Below, piece by piece: positions 37,170 through 47,682 of a DNA stretch of 64,000 nt. Origin of the DNA: Nitrosomonas oligotropha (lineage in GTDB: Bacteria; Pseudomonadota; Gammaproteobacteria; Burkholderiales; Nitrosomonadaceae). The stretch is from NCBI RefSeq assembly GCF_900106555.1, contig NZ_FNOE01000005.1:1-64000 (forward strand). The letters are read 5' to 3'. The notes beneath the pieces were generated by a model. It saw only the letters and a program-made list of their open reading frames with translations, searched no databases and was not told the DNA's origin. A program made the translations under genes and the position numbers. Numbering within the stretch: position 1 is the first letter of the stretch; each line of letters starts with the position of its first letter.

Positions 37170-39092
37170 ATGCTTGATATCAATGCCATTTTCGCGCCCG
37201 GCGGCGTACTCTCCCAACACATTGCAGGTTTCCGCACGCGCGCGCAGCAAGTGGAAATGGCGCAGGCGATCGCGGATACAATCGCCAAGCATCAAATTCT
37301 GGTGGCCGAAGCTGGAACCGGTACGGGCAAGACGTTCGCTTATCTCGCGCCTGCATTGCTGGCGGGCGGCAAGGTGATTATTTCGACCGGTACTAAAACA
37401 TTGCAGGACCAATTATTCAATCGCGATATTCCGACCGTGCGTGCAGCGCTAGGAATACCGGTCACGGTAGCTTTACTGAAAGGGCGGGCGAATTATGTGT
37501 GCCACTACCATTTGGAGAGAAGCTTGCAGGATACTCACCTCAGCTTTATCAACCGCGATGAGATTCACTATCTGCAACTGATCGAGCGTTATGCCAGCCG
37601 CAGTCAGAGCGGCGATAAAAGCGGTTTGAGTGAAGTGCCAGAAAATGCAGCGATCTGGCAAAACGTCACGTCCACGCGCGACAGTTGTCTGGGCTCGGAA
37701 TGTCCCAGTTACAAAAAATGTTTTGTCATGGAAGCGCGCAAGCAAGCACTCACTGCGGATATCGTGGTGGTAAATCATCACCTGTTCTTCGCGGATGTGA
37801 TGCTGCGAGATGAAGGATTGTCCGAGCTGTTGCCTGCCTGTAATACAGTTATTTTTGACGAGGCGCATCAATTACCTGAAACCGCCAGTTTGTTTTTTGG
37901 CGAATCGATCAGTACCGGCCAATTGCTCGATTTGGCGCGCGATGCCAAAGTAGAAGCGGTTCAAGCCGCCGGGGATTTTACCGGATTGCCCGATTCGATC
38001 GCGGCAATGGAAAAAGCTGTGCGCGATTTGCGCTTGACGATTACGGAAGAGAATACGCGCTTGTCGCTGGCGGCTGCCATGCAAAATAGCGGTTTTAGTC
38101 AAGCGCTGGGGAATATGCTAGAAAAACTGACCACGCTGGTCAAGTTACTGGAAAGCCAAGCGGAACGATCCGAAGGATTGGAGAATTGCCGCCAGCGCGC
38201 GGCGGCGCATTTGTATCTGCTGCAGCGCTGGCGCGATGAAACGGAAATGCAGGAGCATGTGCGCTGGGTCGAAGTCTATCACCACGCTTTACAGCTGAAC
38301 GCCACGCCGTTGTCGATCGCGGAAATTTTCCAAAGACAAATGGCTGCATCGCCGCGTGCCTGGATTTTTACTTCCGCAACCTTATCGGTGAAAAAGGATT
38401 TCAGCCATTACAATAACGAAATGGGACTGACCGCGGCGCAAACGGCGTGCTGGGAAAGTCCGTTCGATTTTGCGCAGCAGGCGTTATTGTACGTTCCGCC
38501 CGGCTTGCCGGAACCGCAACAGAGGAATTACACCGATCAAGTGGTTCAGGCGGCGCTGCCGGTATTACGCGCGAGCCGTGGACGGGCCTTTTTCCTTTGT
38601 ACCAGTTTACGTGCCATGCAGCGTGTGCACGAGTTGTTGCAAGCCACCGAGGATTTCGATTTCCCGTTGCTGCTGCAAGGACAAGGTTCCCGCTCCAATA
38701 TGCTGGAGCGTTTTCGCGCATTGAACAATGCCGTGCTCATTGGCAGTCAATCGTTCTGGGAAGGTATCGATGTACGCGGCGATGCGTTGTCGCTGGTCAT
38801 CATCGATAAATTGCCGTTTGCGCCGCCGGACGATCCGGTGCTGGCTGCGCGGATTGACAAAATGAACAATGAAGGACGCAATGCATTTATGGAATACCAA
38901 TTGCCGCGCGCAGTCATTAACCTGAAACAAGGCGCCGGCCGGTTGATCCGCGATGAAGCGGACCGTGGGGTGCTGATGATTTGTGATCCACGCTTGACTA
39001 CGAAAGCCTATGGCAAACAAATATGGCAAAGTCTGCCACCGATGAAACGTACACGCGATCTGGCGGAAGTCGAACGTTTCTTTGCTGTCTGA
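37170..39092 (+). CDS. DinG/YoaA-type ATP-dependent DNA helicase with Fe-S cluster
   Basis: This superfamily 2 helicase of the XPD/DinG group acts 5'-3' in repair. The ATG at 37170 (MLDINAIFAPGG) gives 640 residues; a TTG ten codons earlier is possible. Motifs: VAEAGTGTGKTFAYLAPAL (Walker A), STGTKTLQDQL, the four-cysteine Fe-S region (Cys in NYVCHYHLE, then DSCLGSECPSYKKC), FDEAHQLPE (DEAH), FTSATLS and the C-terminal QGAGRLIRDEADRGV. The length and layout fit YoaA more than E. coli DinG. Confidence 0.92.
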   Translation: MLDINAIFAPGGVLSQHIAGFRTRAQQVEMAQAIADTIAKHQILVAEAGTGTGKTFAYLAPALLAGGKVIISTGTKTLQDQLFNRDIPTVRAALGIPVTVALLKGRANYVCHYHLERSLQDTHLSFINRDEIHYLQLIERYASRSQSGDKSGLSEVPENAAIWQNVTSTRDSCLGSECPSYKKCFVMEARKQALTADIVVVNHHLFFADVMLRDEGLSELLPACNTVIFDEAHQLPETASLFFGESISTGQLLDLARDAKVEAVQAAGDFTGLPDSIAAMEKAVRDLRLTITEENTRLSLAAAMQNSGFSQALGNMLEKLTTLVKLLESQAERSEGLENCRQRAAAHLYLLQRWRDETEMQEHVRWVEVYHHALQLNATPLSIAEIFQRQMAASPRAWIFTSATLSVKKDFSHYNNEMGLTAAQTACWESPFDFAQQALLYVPPGLPEPQQRNYTDQVVQAALPVLRASRGRAFFLCTSLRAMQRVHELLQATEDFDFPLLLQGQGSRSNMLERFRALNNAVLIGSQSFWEGIDVRGDALSLVIIDKLPFAPPDDPVLAARIDKMNNEGRNAFMEYQLPRAVINLKQGAGRLIRDEADRGVLMICDPRLTTKAYGKQIWQSLPPMKRTRDLAEVERFFAV

Positions 39093-39151
39093 GATGCCTT
39101 CCCACGGCTGTTGCGCTGATAATCAAAATCCAATTATTGATTCGATAAAAC

Positions 39152-40837
39152 ATGAAAATTAATTTTGCTTTACGTTGGTTTGTTTTCTTTTTACTGGCAC
39201 TGGTGCTTTCCGGCGTCAGCGCGAGCACATTGGATATTCCGTTGATTGCTACCGAGAGGGAACTGCAAAAAGAACTGGCTGTTGAGAAGCTGAATGACAT
39301 TATCAGCAGCATCAAACTGCGAAAAGATCAGGCGGAAGCAATGTCGAAGGCGTTGACGAAAGCCAAGACAGAGCAGGAGAAAAACAGAATTCAGGCGGAA
39401 TTGACTGGATTAAACAATGCCATCGCGGAGCAGAAATCGTCATTTGAAATGATTCTGACGGCGGGCTTGGAGCTAAGCAAAGAGGAAGCGTCAGAAAAAA
39501 GAGAATTCGATTGGCAGAAAGATTTACTGGAAATCGTCCAACCGATCATGAGCGAATTGCGTCAATTGACCGAGAATAAGCGTAAAACGGATAGCTTGCA
39601 AAAGAAAATCGATTTCTATAAATCGCAAATCCGCGTCATCAATGAAGTACTTAAACATATTGGGGAAATCAATAAAGCCGGTTTTGAAAAAGAGGCTTTA
39701 GCCGAGTTTGAGCGCATCAGCAAAAAATGGAATGATCAATTGCTGGAAAACCAGCATCTTCTGGAAGTTGCACAATTACAACTCGAGGAGATGATTAAAT
39801 CACAATCCGCTAAAGAAATATCCTTGGGTGAACATGTACAACAATTTGCCGCGGGACGCGGCGCCACCTTGTTGATGGCGTTGACTGCTTTTATTTCCGT
39901 GTATTTCTCGATGCTATCGTTGCAGAAGCTGCTGCACTGGCTGAATCATCGCAAGAAAGAGGAAAGAAGAACCTATTACCAGCGTATTAGCACATTGTTT
40001 TATCATTTTCTGATGGCGGCGTTGTCGATCACAGCGGTGTTTTATGTGCTGAGTGTGCGTAACGACCAGGTGTTAATCGGTATTACCGTGTTACTGCTGC
40101 TGAGTATTATTTGGCTGCTGAAGAGCTCTATTCCCAGTTATATCAATGAGCTACGGATACTATTGAATACCGGATCAGTCAGGGAAGGCGAATGCATCAA
40201 CTACAATGGCATCCCGCTGCTGGTGGAAAGTTTGAATTATTACAGCAAGTTGACCAATCCCATGTTGCCCGGATTGGAATTGCGGCTCACTTTGGCGGAA
40301 CTGGCCAATTACGTTTCCCGTCCGTACTCGGCTGACGAGCCCTGGTTTCCATGCCAAAGGGGCGATTTCGTGATGCTTTCCGATAATACCTTTGCCATGG
40401 TGAAATGCATTACTCTGGAAAGCATTGTGCTATCGCAGCCAAACGGTGTCATGCCGATCACATATAGCATTGCCGATTTCTTGGCCGAGCAGCCTAAGAA
40501 TTTTTCCCTGGGGTTTACTGTAACTAGCGATTTCGGTATCGATTACCAGCATCAATCCCAATGCGCCACCGTGATCCCGGAAATATTATGTGCCGGTATC
40601 CACCGCGGCTTGCTGCTGGAATCCTTTGGTCATTCACTGAATAATTTAGTGGTGCATTTCGCTCATGCCAATACGTCGTCGCTGGATTACAAAATTGCCG
40701 CTACTTTCGATGGCACGGCTGCGGGAGATCTGTTCGCCATTAAACGGGCGCTACAGCGTTATGCGGTTGAGGTTTGCAATCAACAGCAGTGGGTCATACC
40801 GTTTAACCAGCTGGTTATTCATAACGCCAAGGATTAA
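39152..40837 (+). CDS. MscS-like membrane protein with long coiled-coil periplasmic domain
   Basis: The 561-residue protein has a signal peptide (cleavage near SGVSA, 24), a charged helical, coiled-coil-rich periplasmic region (about 30-225), then three or four membrane helices (about 230-330), and a cytosolic beta domain. The segment IPSYINELRILLNTGSVREG followed by ECINYNGIPLLVESL resembles the pore-lining helix/beta-domain junction of MscS-family channels. The C-terminal part (SLDYKIAATFDGTAAGDLFA) fits the last MscS subdomain. The gene starts 60 bp after the helicase and ends 2 bp before xth, so the three may be co-transcribed. Confidence 0.75.
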   Translation: MKINFALRWFVFFLLALVLSGVSASTLDIPLIATERELQKELAVEKLNDIISSIKLRKDQAEAMSKALTKAKTEQEKNRIQAELTGLNNAIAEQKSSFEMILTAGLELSKEEASEKREFDWQKDLLEIVQPIMSELRQLTENKRKTDSLQKKIDFYKSQIRVINEVLKHIGEINKAGFEKEALAEFERISKKWNDQLLENQHLLEVAQLQLEEMIKSQSAKEISLGEHVQQFAAGRGATLLMALTAFISVYFSMLSLQKLLHWLNHRKKEERRTYYQRISTLFYHFLMAALSITAVFYVLSVRNDQVLIGITVLLLLSIIWLLKSSIPSYINELRILLNTGSVREGECINYNGIPLLVESLNYYSKLTNPMLPGLELRLTLAELANYVSRPYSADEPWFPCQRGDFVMLSDNTFAMVKCITLESIVLSQPNGVMPITYSIADFLAEQPKNFSLGFTVTSDFGIDYQHQSQCATVIPEILCAGIHRGLLLESFGHSLNNLVVHFAHANTSSLDYKIAATFDGTAAGDLFAIKRALQRYAVEVCNQQQWVIPFNQLVIHNAKD

Positions 40838-40839
40838 TC

Positions 40840-41607
40840 ATGAAATTAGCAACCTGGAATGTAAATTCGCTCAAAGTAAGGCTGCCGCAGGTAATCGATT
40901 GGCTGCAAACGAACCAGCCGGATATGCTGTGTTTGCAGGAAACCAAATTATCCGATGAAAATTTTCCGGCCGCAGAAATTGCCGCGATCGGCTATGAATC
41001 GGTATTTATCGGGCAGAAGACCTATAACGGTGTCGCGATTCTCAGCAAGCAAAAAGGAAGCGAAATTATTACCGCAATACCCGGGTTTGAAGACGAGCAG
41101 AAACGCGTGGTGGCGGCAACCTATGGCGATGTGCGCGTCATTTCCGTGTATGTGCCGAACGGCGACACGGTCGAATCGGAAAAATATCAATACAAACTGC
41201 GCTGGTTACCCGCCTTGACCGGATGGTTGCGACAGGAACTAAAGAATCATCAAAAACTGGCCATCTTGGGCGATTTTAATATCGCGCCGGAAGATCGCGA
41301 TGTCTACGACCCGCAATTGTGGCAAGGTAAAGTATTGTGCAGTCAACCCGAACGCGCGGCTTTCGGTGATCTATTGCAGCTGGGATTGACAGATAGCTTC
41401 CGCTTATTTGAACAAGCGGAAAAATCGTATACCTGGTGGGATTACCGCATGATGGCTTTTCGCCTGAATCGGGGACTACGCATCGACCATATTCTACTCA
41501 GCAATGCGCTCGCAAGTGTCTGTACAAGCTGCACGGTTGATAAAGCGATACGCAAGCTGGAACGTCCTTCGGATCACGCGCCCGTTGTGGCCGAATTAAC
41601 CGCCTGA
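40840..41607 (+). CDS. xth: Exodeoxyribonuclease III
   Basis: This AP endonuclease/3'-5' exonuclease of base-excision repair (255 residues) has all motifs of the family: LATWNVNSLKVRLPQVIDWL (metal-binding Asn), LCLQETKL (Glu), SVYVPNGDTVES, LAILGDFNIAPEDRDVYDP (Asp/Asn), SYTWWDYRMMAFRLNRGLRI and the catalytic SDHAPVVAEL at the end. It begins 2 nt after the MscS-like gene stop. Confidence 0.96.
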   Translation: MKLATWNVNSLKVRLPQVIDWLQTNQPDMLCLQETKLSDENFPAAEIAAIGYESVFIGQKTYNGVAILSKQKGSEIITAIPGFEDEQKRVVAATYGDVRVISVYVPNGDTVESEKYQYKLRWLPALTGWLRQELKNHQKLAILGDFNIAPEDRDVYDPQLWQGKVLCSQPERAAFGDLLQLGLTDSFRLFEQAEKSYTWWDYRMMAFRLNRGLRIDHILLSNALASVCTSCTVDKAIRKLERPSDHAPVVAELTA

Positions 41608-41614
41608 GCCGGAA

Positions 41615-42064
41615 TTACGGATTGTTGCGGGATACTTCCTGGAGTCCTTTTTTTAAAGTCTCCAGATTCTTTTCCCGTGCGTCGATTTCTTCACGCATCC
41701 GTTCGACCCGATTGAGATAGCGCTGGTAATTACGCTCACTGCCCAAGCGATCCGGAGCACCGTCTTTGTAATCGCTTTTTAATTCGCCGAGGCGTTTCTC
41801 TTCTTCCGTTATTCTGCTTTGTATTTTCTCGCGCTGTTCCTCGAGTTTCATCGCTTCGCGGCGTTTTGCGATTCTTTCTTCGACATCGCCGGAATCGACC
41901 GAAGGCACAACCACAATCGGCGGTAAGTCAATTTTTTTGGCGTTGCTCGACGGTACGTTGGAATAAGTCACGTTACCACGCTCGTCGACATGCTTATAAA
42001 CACCGGCTTGTATCGAATAGGAAAAAAAAGCCAGAACAATCAACAAGAAATTATTTTTTTTCAT
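41615..42064 (-). CDS. DUF4124-domain secreted protein (copy 1)
   Basis: The 149-residue product has a signal peptide (hydrophobic about 5-19, cleavage near SIQA), then the short DUF4124 motif YKHVDERGNVTYSNVPSS, a proline-rich linker, and a long charged coiled coil (about 60-145). DUF4124 proteins are periplasmic with unknown function. The next gene on the same strand encodes a paralogue of exactly the same length and layout, which indicates tandem duplication. Confidence 0.8.
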   Translation of the reverse strand: MKKNNFLLIVLAFFSYSIQAGVYKHVDERGNVTYSNVPSSNAKKIDLPPIVVVPSVDSGDVEERIAKRREAMKLEEQREKIQSRITEEEKRLGELKSDYKDGAPDRLGSERNYQRYLNRVERMREEIDAREKNLETLKKGLQEVSRNNP

Positions 42065-42101
42065 GCATCACCCTATGGACCGGTTGTGATTTTTAGAGCA
42101 G

Positions 42102-42551
42102 CTACAGTCTGGCGAGTTCTTTCTTTAAAGCGGTGATGTTTCTTTGATGCTGGAATAATTTATTTCTTAGCTGCACGACTTTTTCATGAGAATTACTTGC
42201 TTCAGCGGCATCGCCGAATTGATCGAGATGCGTTTGCGTATCGACGAAATGCTTTTCTTCGGCCGACAATTCCTTTTGCAGAATCCGACGGCGTACCGTA
42301 TCGCGTTCCTTTTGCGTTGTATCTTTTACACGGGGCGCATTTCCATTGGATCGTGACTTGGCCGGACCGGGTTCGGAATTTCTCGAATACGATGCAATAG
42401 ATATTTTCTCCGAGTTAGGGATGCGGCGGTTGGTAAAAGTGATATTGCCGTCCTTATCAACATGCTTGTAGATGTTCGTTTCAGCAATGGCCTGCGATAT
42501 AGAACTCAACAAAATAAGGGCGAATAGGATTAATAATGTTCCGGTTTTCAT
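42102..42551 (-). CDS. DUF4124-domain secreted protein (copy 2)
   Basis: The 149-residue paralogue has a signal peptide (cleavage near AIAET, about 23), the motif YKHVDKDGNITFTNRRIPNS, a basic low-complexity linker and a C-terminal coiled coil (about 82-148) with VRRRILQKELSAEEKHFVD. The two copies match best in the DUF4124 motif and heptad region and diverge in between. It is upstream of copy 1, 37 bp apart, so both share one transcript. Confidence 0.8.
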   Translation of the reverse strand: MKTGTLLILFALILLSSISQAIAETNIYKHVDKDGNITFTNRRIPNSEKISIASYSRNSEPGPAKSRSNGNAPRVKDTTQKERDTVRRRILQKELSAEEKHFVDTQTHLDQFGDAAEASNSHEKVVQLRNKLFQHQRNITALKKELARL

Positions 42552-42723
42552 ATTTTGCTAGAAGAATGTTGATCACAATTACCGCTACCCGATCAGTCTA
42601 CCAATGATTTCTCTAACGAAAAGCAAAAAAAGAGCTAATAAATCCTGCTTATTGCGCTTTACGGTTCTATTTTTTCATGCCTACCGATTCCGTCACGATG
42701 GCTAAAATCAATTTGAATTAAAT

Positions 42724-44133
42724 TTATAAGCTGTAATACATATCAAATTCAACCGGATGCGTCGTTGTGCGCAGCAAAATCACTTCATCCATTTTCAGTT
42801 GAATATACGCATCGATGATGTCATTGGAGAAGACACCGCCGCGAATCAGAAAATCGCGATCTTTATCCAGACAATCCAGTGCTTCATCCAATGACGCGCA
42901 CACATTCGGCACTTTGGCAGCTTCTTCCGGCGGCAAATCGTACAGATTTTTGTCCATCGGATCGCCTGGATGAATTTTGTTCTGAATGCCGTCGAGTCCG
43001 GCCATCATCAACGCGGTAAACGCCAGATACGGATTGGCGGTCGGATCGGGGAAACGGACTTCGATACGCCGCCCCTTGGGGCTGCTGGTGTGCGGAATGC
43101 GAATAGAGGCCGAACGGTTGCTGGCGGAATAAGCCAGATTGACTGGAGCTTCATATCCGGCAACCAGCCGTTTGTACGAGTTGGTGCTGGGATTGCAAAT
43201 GGCATTCAGCGCTTTGGCATGTTTCAGAATACCGCCGATGTAATACAGCGCGATCTCGGACAAGCCGGCGTAACCATTGCCGGAGAATAAGTTCTTACCG
43301 TCTTTCCAGATGGATTGATGCACATGCATGCCGGATCCGGCATCGCCCACGATCGGCTTGGGCATGAAAGTAGCTGTTTTACCGTACGAATGCGCGACAT
43401 TGTGAATGACATATTTGAGCACTTGGTTCCAGTCCGCGCGTTTAACCAGGCTGTTGAAGCGGGTGCCGATTTCACATTGACCCGCCGTGGCGACTTCATG
43501 ATGATGCACTTCGACACCAATGCCCATGTCTTCCAATGTCAGGCACATCGCGGAACGGATATCCTGCAGCGAATCGACCGGCGGTACGGGAAAGTAACCG
43601 CCTTTGATGGACGGGCGATGACCGATATTGCCGCTCTCGTATTTGATCGCAGAACTCCAGGCGGCTTCCTCGGATTCGATTTTGACCGAGCATCCGGACA
43701 TACCGGTATGCCAGCGCACCGAATCGAAAATAAAAAATTCCGGTTCCGGACCGAAGTAAGCCACATCGCCAATACCGGTTGATTTTAAGTAAATTTCACC
43801 CCGCTTGGCCAATGAACGCGGATCGCGGCTATAGCCCTTGCCGTCTGCCGGCTCGACCACATCGCACGTCATCAGCAATGTCGGTTCATCCATGAAAGGA
43901 TCCATGTTGGCGGTATCCGGATCGGGGATCAACAACATATCGGATGCTTGAATGCCTTTCCAGCCGCCTATCGATGAACCGTCAAAAGGATGGCCATCTT
44001 CAAATTTATCCGCATCGAAGGTATGCGCAGGTACGGTAACATGATGTTCTTTACCATTGGTATCGGTAAAGCGTAAATCAACAAACTTAACTTCATTGTC
44101 TTGAATCAATTTCAAAACATCATTTACCACCAT
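42724..44133 (-). CDS. glnA: Glutamine synthetase type I GlnA
   Basis: GlnA assimilates ammonium into glutamine; in an ammonia oxidiser it is the anabolic branch of ammonia use. The 469-residue protein shows [19 protein letters not shown], the metal-binding [15 protein letters not shown] and [36 protein letters not shown] and [20 protein letters not shown]. The adenylylation tyrosine lies in [10 protein letters not shown], so activity is likely controlled by GlnE. No glnB, glnK or ntrBC gene is adjacent. Confidence 0.97.
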   Translation of the reverse strand: MVVNDVLKLIQDNEVKFVDLRFTDTNGKEHHVTVPAHTFDADKFEDGHPFDGSSIGGWKGIQASDMLLIPDPDTANMDPFMDEPTLLMTCDVVEPADGKGYSRDPRSLAKRGEIYLKSTGIGDVAYFGPEPEFFIFDSVRWHTGMSGCSVKIESEEAAWSSAIKYESGNIGHRPSIKGGYFPVPPVDSLQDIRSAMCLTLEDMGIGVEVHHHEVATAGQCEIGTRFNSLVKRADWNQVLKYVIHNVAHSYGKTATFMPKPIVGDAGSGMHVHQSIWKDGKNLFSGNGYAGLSEIALYYIGGILKHAKALNAICNPSTNSYKRLVAGYEAPVNLAYSASNRSASIRIPHTSSPKGRRIEVRFPDPTANPYLAFTALMMAGLDGIQNKIHPGDPMDKNLYDLPPEEAAKVPNVCASLDEALDCLDKDRDFLIRGGVFSNDIIDAYIQLKMDEVILLRTTTHPVEFDMYYSL

Positions 44134-44189
44134 TTTTTCTCTCCAGACTAGCGTGACAAATTGTATAAATAAAGATGCAATTAGATAGA

Positions 44190-44198
44190 ATTATACCA
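44190..44198 (-). promoter_or_regulatory. Extended -10 promoter of glnA
   Basis: On the minus strand TGGTATAAT is an extended -10 element about 60 bp upstream of the glnA start. A -35 match is poor, as is usual for extended -10 promoters. No sigma-54 type GG-N10-GC element is evident in this short region, which is unusual for a nitrogen gene but fits a high-ammonia lifestyle. Confidence 0.5.
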
Positions 44199-44436
44199 GC
44201 ACAATAACGCGAATGATTTGAAACGATGCACACGATTGCCATCAAACGGACTGACCCAGCAGAAACTTCCAAGTGTCAGGGTGTGCATTCTACTGTACTA
44301 TCGCCGGTCAAGTCTTTACGATTCACACAACAGTAAGATGGAGCAATCGCTTAATTGTGCTGCTTATTCCCGTGAAATCAGAGAAATAGCGTTTCTTACC
44401 GAAGAAAATCAAGACCATGCAGTAGCCACACCCGGA

Positions 44437-46257
44437 ATGTCCAACGCACTCAACATACTTAAAGAAGTTTTCGGCTATCCCGCATTTCGCGGGCAGCAAG
44501 CGGAAGTGATCGAACACATTGCCCGTGGCGGTGATTGTTTGGTGCTGATGCCGACGGGCGGCGGTAAGTCGTTGTGTTACCAAATTCCGGCGTTATTGCG
44601 CGATGGCGTTGCCATCGTCGTGTCCCCGCTGATCGCTTTGATGCAAAATCAAGTAGCGGCGCTGCATGAATTAGGAGTGCGCGCGGCGGTTTTGAATTCC
44701 TCCCTATCGCAGCAAGCGGCCGCGGAGGTTGAGCAAAAGCTTCTGGCGGGTGATTATGATTTGCTGTATGTCGCGCCGGAACGGTTGTTGACGGCGCGCT
44801 TTCTGAATCTGATCGCACGCACCCCGATCGCGCTGTTTGCCATCGACGAAGCGCATTGCGTGTCACAGTGGGGGCATGATTTCCGTCCGGAATACATACA
44901 ATTGTCGGTTTTGCACGAGCGTTTCCCGGAAGTGCCGCGCATTGCGCTGACCGCGACAGCCGACATGGATACCCGCAAGGAGATTATTGAACGGCTGGGA
45001 TTGGATGAAGCCAGGTTATTCGTTTCCAGCTTTGACCGCCCGAATATCCGCTATCAGATTATCGATAAAGCCAATAGCCGGGCACAACTACTGTCTTTTC
45101 TGCGAACGGAACATTCCGGCGATGCCGGTATCGTGTATTGCCTGTCACGCAAAAAAGTCGAGGAAACAGCAGCGTGGCTGACTGCGCAGGGTTTGCGCGC
45201 GTTGCCATACCACGCCGGTATGGACATGCAAGAGCGCAGCCAGAATCAGGAAAGATTTTTGCGCGAAGAAGGTATTGTCATGGTTGCCACTATAGCTTTT
45301 GGCATGGGCATTGATAAGCCGGATGTACGTTTTGTCGCGCATTTGGATTTGCCCAAAAGCATTGAAGGTTATTACCAGGAAACCGGCCGCGCCGGGCGCG
45401 ACGGGCAAGCGGCCAATGCCTGGATGGTGTATGGTCTTGGCGATGTCATTCAGCAACGGCGCATGATCGAAGAATCGGAAGCGCAGCTCAAATTTAAACA
45501 AGTTGCCGCTCGCAAACTGGAAGCCATGCTATCGCTGTGCGAAACAACCACCTGCCGCCGCTTGCGCATGCTGAGTTATTTCGGTGAAACCACCGATGAT
45601 ATGGCGGCGTGCGGCAATTGCGATGTTTGTTTGAACCCGCCGCAAGTTTGGGATGCCACTGTAGAAGTGCAGAAAGCATTGTCGTGCGTTTACCGTGCCG
45701 GGCAAAATTTCGGTACGGGTCATTTAATCGATATTTTGCGCGGCAATCTGACCGAACGTGTCAAAGAATGGCATCACGACCGGTTGACTACGTTCGGCAT
45801 CGGTAAAGAATTACCGGAAAAAACCTGGCGTGCGGTATTCCGTCAGATCATCGCACTGGGTCTGCTATCAGCAGACAGTGAAAGTCATGGCGCATTGCAC
45901 CTGACTGAAGCAAGCCGCTCAGTGCTAAAGGGACAACAAACCGTGCAGTTGCGGCTGCAAACTCAGGCGGGGCACGCATTTGAAAAACGACCAAGCAGCG
46001 ATTTGATGTTGCTGGATGCAACCGAACGGTATCTTTGGGAGCAGCTACGCGCATGGCGAGCGAAAATGGCTAAAGAGCATGGTGTGCCAGCGTACGTTAT
46101 TTTTCACGATGCCACCTTGCGCGAACTGGCGCGGCAGTGTCCAAAAACGCAAGATGAATTACGTCAGGTCAGCGGTATCGGCGCACGCAAGCTTGATAAA
46201 TACGGCGGCTATCTGATTGAAATCCTTCGTAGTTGTGAGTCTGGGCTAAGACAGTAA
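44437..46257 (+). CDS. recQ: ATP-dependent DNA helicase RecQ
   Basis: RecQ unwinds recombination intermediates and stalled forks. The ATG at 44437 ([19 protein letters not shown]) gives 606 residues, the normal size; the frame is open from 44218 and an ATG at 44338 is possible. Motifs: [68 protein letters not shown] and [10 protein letters not shown]. The zinc cysteines are in TTCRRLRML and CGNCDVC. A C-terminal HRDC domain ends the protein ([16 protein letters not shown]). Confidence 0.96.
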   Translation: MSNALNILKEVFGYPAFRGQQAEVIEHIARGGDCLVLMPTGGGKSLCYQIPALLRDGVAIVVSPLIALMQNQVAALHELGVRAAVLNSSLSQQAAAEVEQKLLAGDYDLLYVAPERLLTARFLNLIARTPIALFAIDEAHCVSQWGHDFRPEYIQLSVLHERFPEVPRIALTATADMDTRKEIIERLGLDEARLFVSSFDRPNIRYQIIDKANSRAQLLSFLRTEHSGDAGIVYCLSRKKVEETAAWLTAQGLRALPYHAGMDMQERSQNQERFLREEGIVMVATIAFGMGIDKPDVRFVAHLDLPKSIEGYYQETGRAGRDGQAANAWMVYGLGDVIQQRRMIEESEAQLKFKQVAARKLEAMLSLCETTTCRRLRMLSYFGETTDDMAACGNCDVCLNPPQVWDATVEVQKALSCVYRAGQNFGTGHLIDILRGNLTERVKEWHHDRLTTFGIGKELPEKTWRAVFRQIIALGLLSADSESHGALHLTEASRSVLKGQQTVQLRLQTQAGHAFEKRPSSDLMLLDATERYLWEQLRAWRAKMAKEHGVPAYVIFHDATLRELARQCPKTQDELRQVSGIGARKLDKYGGYLIEILRSCESGLRQ

Positions 46258-46343
46258 ACTACTTGTTTGAATATTTGGCGTTCTGTTATATACTCGAATC
46301 CCTAATTAAATTTGGGTATTTTAAAAAGAAAGGAACGATTAGA

Positions 46344-46529
46344 ATGATGAAAAAATCAATTTTTGCTGCAACTTTAGTAATTTTCTTAGCTGCTTGTTCA
46401 AACGCAAATATGGGTGATCCTAATGCGAGCGCAGATGATTGTAAGTTTGGCGTGGGTGGTAATGGTGAATGTCTCAAAGAAGGACAAGATCCACGGCCTT
46501 TTGGTGGTACCAGCAAACCTGGGCACTAA
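46344..46529 (+). CDS. Small lipoprotein
   Basis: The 61-residue product starts MMKKSIFAATLVIFLAAC, a clear lipoprotein signal with the lipidated Cys at 18. The mature 43 residues contain two cysteines and a Gly/Pro-rich end (DPRPFGGTSKPGH), so the protein is probably extended. The ATG at 46344 has AGGAA upstream; the frame is open from 46263 but the earlier part is not protein-like. A strong terminator follows. Function is unknown. Confidence 0.7.
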   Translation: MMKKSIFAATLVIFLAACSNANMGDPNASADDCKFGVGGNGECLKEGQDPRPFGGTSKPGH

Positions 46530-46553
46530 CCCTCAAGTATCAAAGCATCAAAT

Positions 46554-46584
46554 AAAAAAACCGCCCGAAGTGGCGGTTTTTTTT
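46554..46584. terminator. Bidirectional intrinsic terminator
   Basis: A run of A, then CCGCC-cgaagt-GGCGG and eight T residues. It can end the small lipoprotein transcript (plus) and the PEP-CTERM gene transcript (minus). Confidence 0.88.
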
Positions 46585-46606
46585 ATGGCTAGGAAACCGA
46601 TACACA

Positions 46607-47206
46607 TCAAATTTGCTTGCGGCGGGCGCTATAACCTACTAGACCTAGCCCAACCAGTAATAACGCATAAGTATCAGGTTCTGGAACAGGGCTGATGGTA
46701 CGGGAAAAAGAAGTGACCGGATGTGAATTGGGGTGTGTCGTTAGGGAACTTACCGAAAAAACAAGCTCACCCCGATTGAAATTAAGCCCCGCCCAATTCA
46801 CATACAAATGGTTTGCATCAAAACTCAAGATGGGTGTGCCGCTCACCGCGGTATTTGAAACCAGGCTGAATGATGTAAACGGGTTGATACTCGCGGATAC
46901 ATCGCTAATAGCAAAGCCATTAAATGCAGTCGGCGAGAAATTGCCGCCATGCGCGAAAGAAATCACAAATTCATCACCACTGAAATCTAGCGTACCGAAA
47001 CCATCGACCACATTCGATATTTCCACACCGGTATCGACCCGATAATCGCCATTACCCGCCGACGCATACGGCGTACTCAAGTTCGGTAAATAGTACTGAT
47101 AATTGACTGTATGTCCGTCAAAAACACCGGCATTAGCGATACTGGTAACTGAACCCAAACAAACTGCAACAGAAACCGCTATCAATCGTAAATAACTCTG
47201 CATCAT
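46607..47206 (-). CDS. PEP-CTERM sorting domain protein
   Basis: The 199-residue product has a signal peptide (cleavage near IANAG) and ends with a PEP-CTERM signal: PVPEPDTYALLLVGLGLVGY followed by a basic tail SARRKQI. In such proteins exosortase cleaves at the PEP motif after export. The mature part is Ser/Thr/Asn-rich and beta-like, as in many exopolysaccharide-associated surface proteins. An AGGAG sequence precedes the ATG. The exosortase and its EPS locus must lie elsewhere. Confidence 0.88.
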   Translation of the reverse strand: MMQSYLRLIAVSVAVCLGSVTSIANAGVFDGHTVNYQYYLPNLSTPYASAGNGDYRVDTGVEISNVVDGFGTLDFSGDEFVISFAHGGNFSPTAFNGFAISDVSASINPFTSFSLVSNTAVSGTPILSFDANHLYVNWAGLNFNRGELVFSVSSLTTHPNSHPVTSFSRTISPVPEPDTYALLLVGLGLVGYSARRKQI

Positions 47207-47682
47207 TTCACTCCTCTAAAATTAACTTGCGCGCCAAACGATTCACTGATAAATCATGGTGCGTATGATGCAGCAAGCACTCTGAATTAAATAGGTAAAA
47301 GTGTCATAAAATTAATGAGATGAATGCACCAAAAGTGCCCTAGTCAGTTTGTAGTCGGGATTAACCGGGAGTTGAGAGGCGGATGTCCCGGTTGGTAAAG
47401 CATTACAGCGAAATTGAATTTGGTAAGTGACTTATTTATGACTGAAATCGGCAATACTGAGAATAGAATGTGTACCGGTAAGCAAGCTGCGTAATGAAGG
47501 TTTATTCATCCTGGATGACACATTAATTTTGAGTAGAGTCGGTAGTTAATCCGCAAGTATCCAAAGAAAAATCATACTTTCCATAAAACAGTGAATAAAA
47601 TAACCATCACAGATCACGGGCAAGTTTTAATGAAACAATCTCACAGCAATAAAACCACTCAGCTAATCAACTCGAGCAGCGC
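47207..47682. other. 476-bp gap upstream of hydrogenase maturation genes
   Basis: No gene is visible. The promoter and leader of the PEP-CTERM gene lie at its left side. A perfect 8-bp inverted repeat with a 15-nt spacer, AACCGGGA (47363-47370) and TCCCGGTT (47386-47393), could be an RNA hairpin or operator. No trace of hydrogenase structural genes was recognised in any frame. Confidence 0.45.

Noticed and set aside
40175-40357. Minus-strand frames opposite dinG, glnA, recQ, cysNC and comEC
   Set aside because: They are codon-bias shadows of well-supported genes on the other strand.
44218-44436. 73-codon N-terminal extension of RecQ
   Set aside because: RecQ proteins normally start near the FGYPAFRG segment, and the extension has no domain; kept only as an alternative start.
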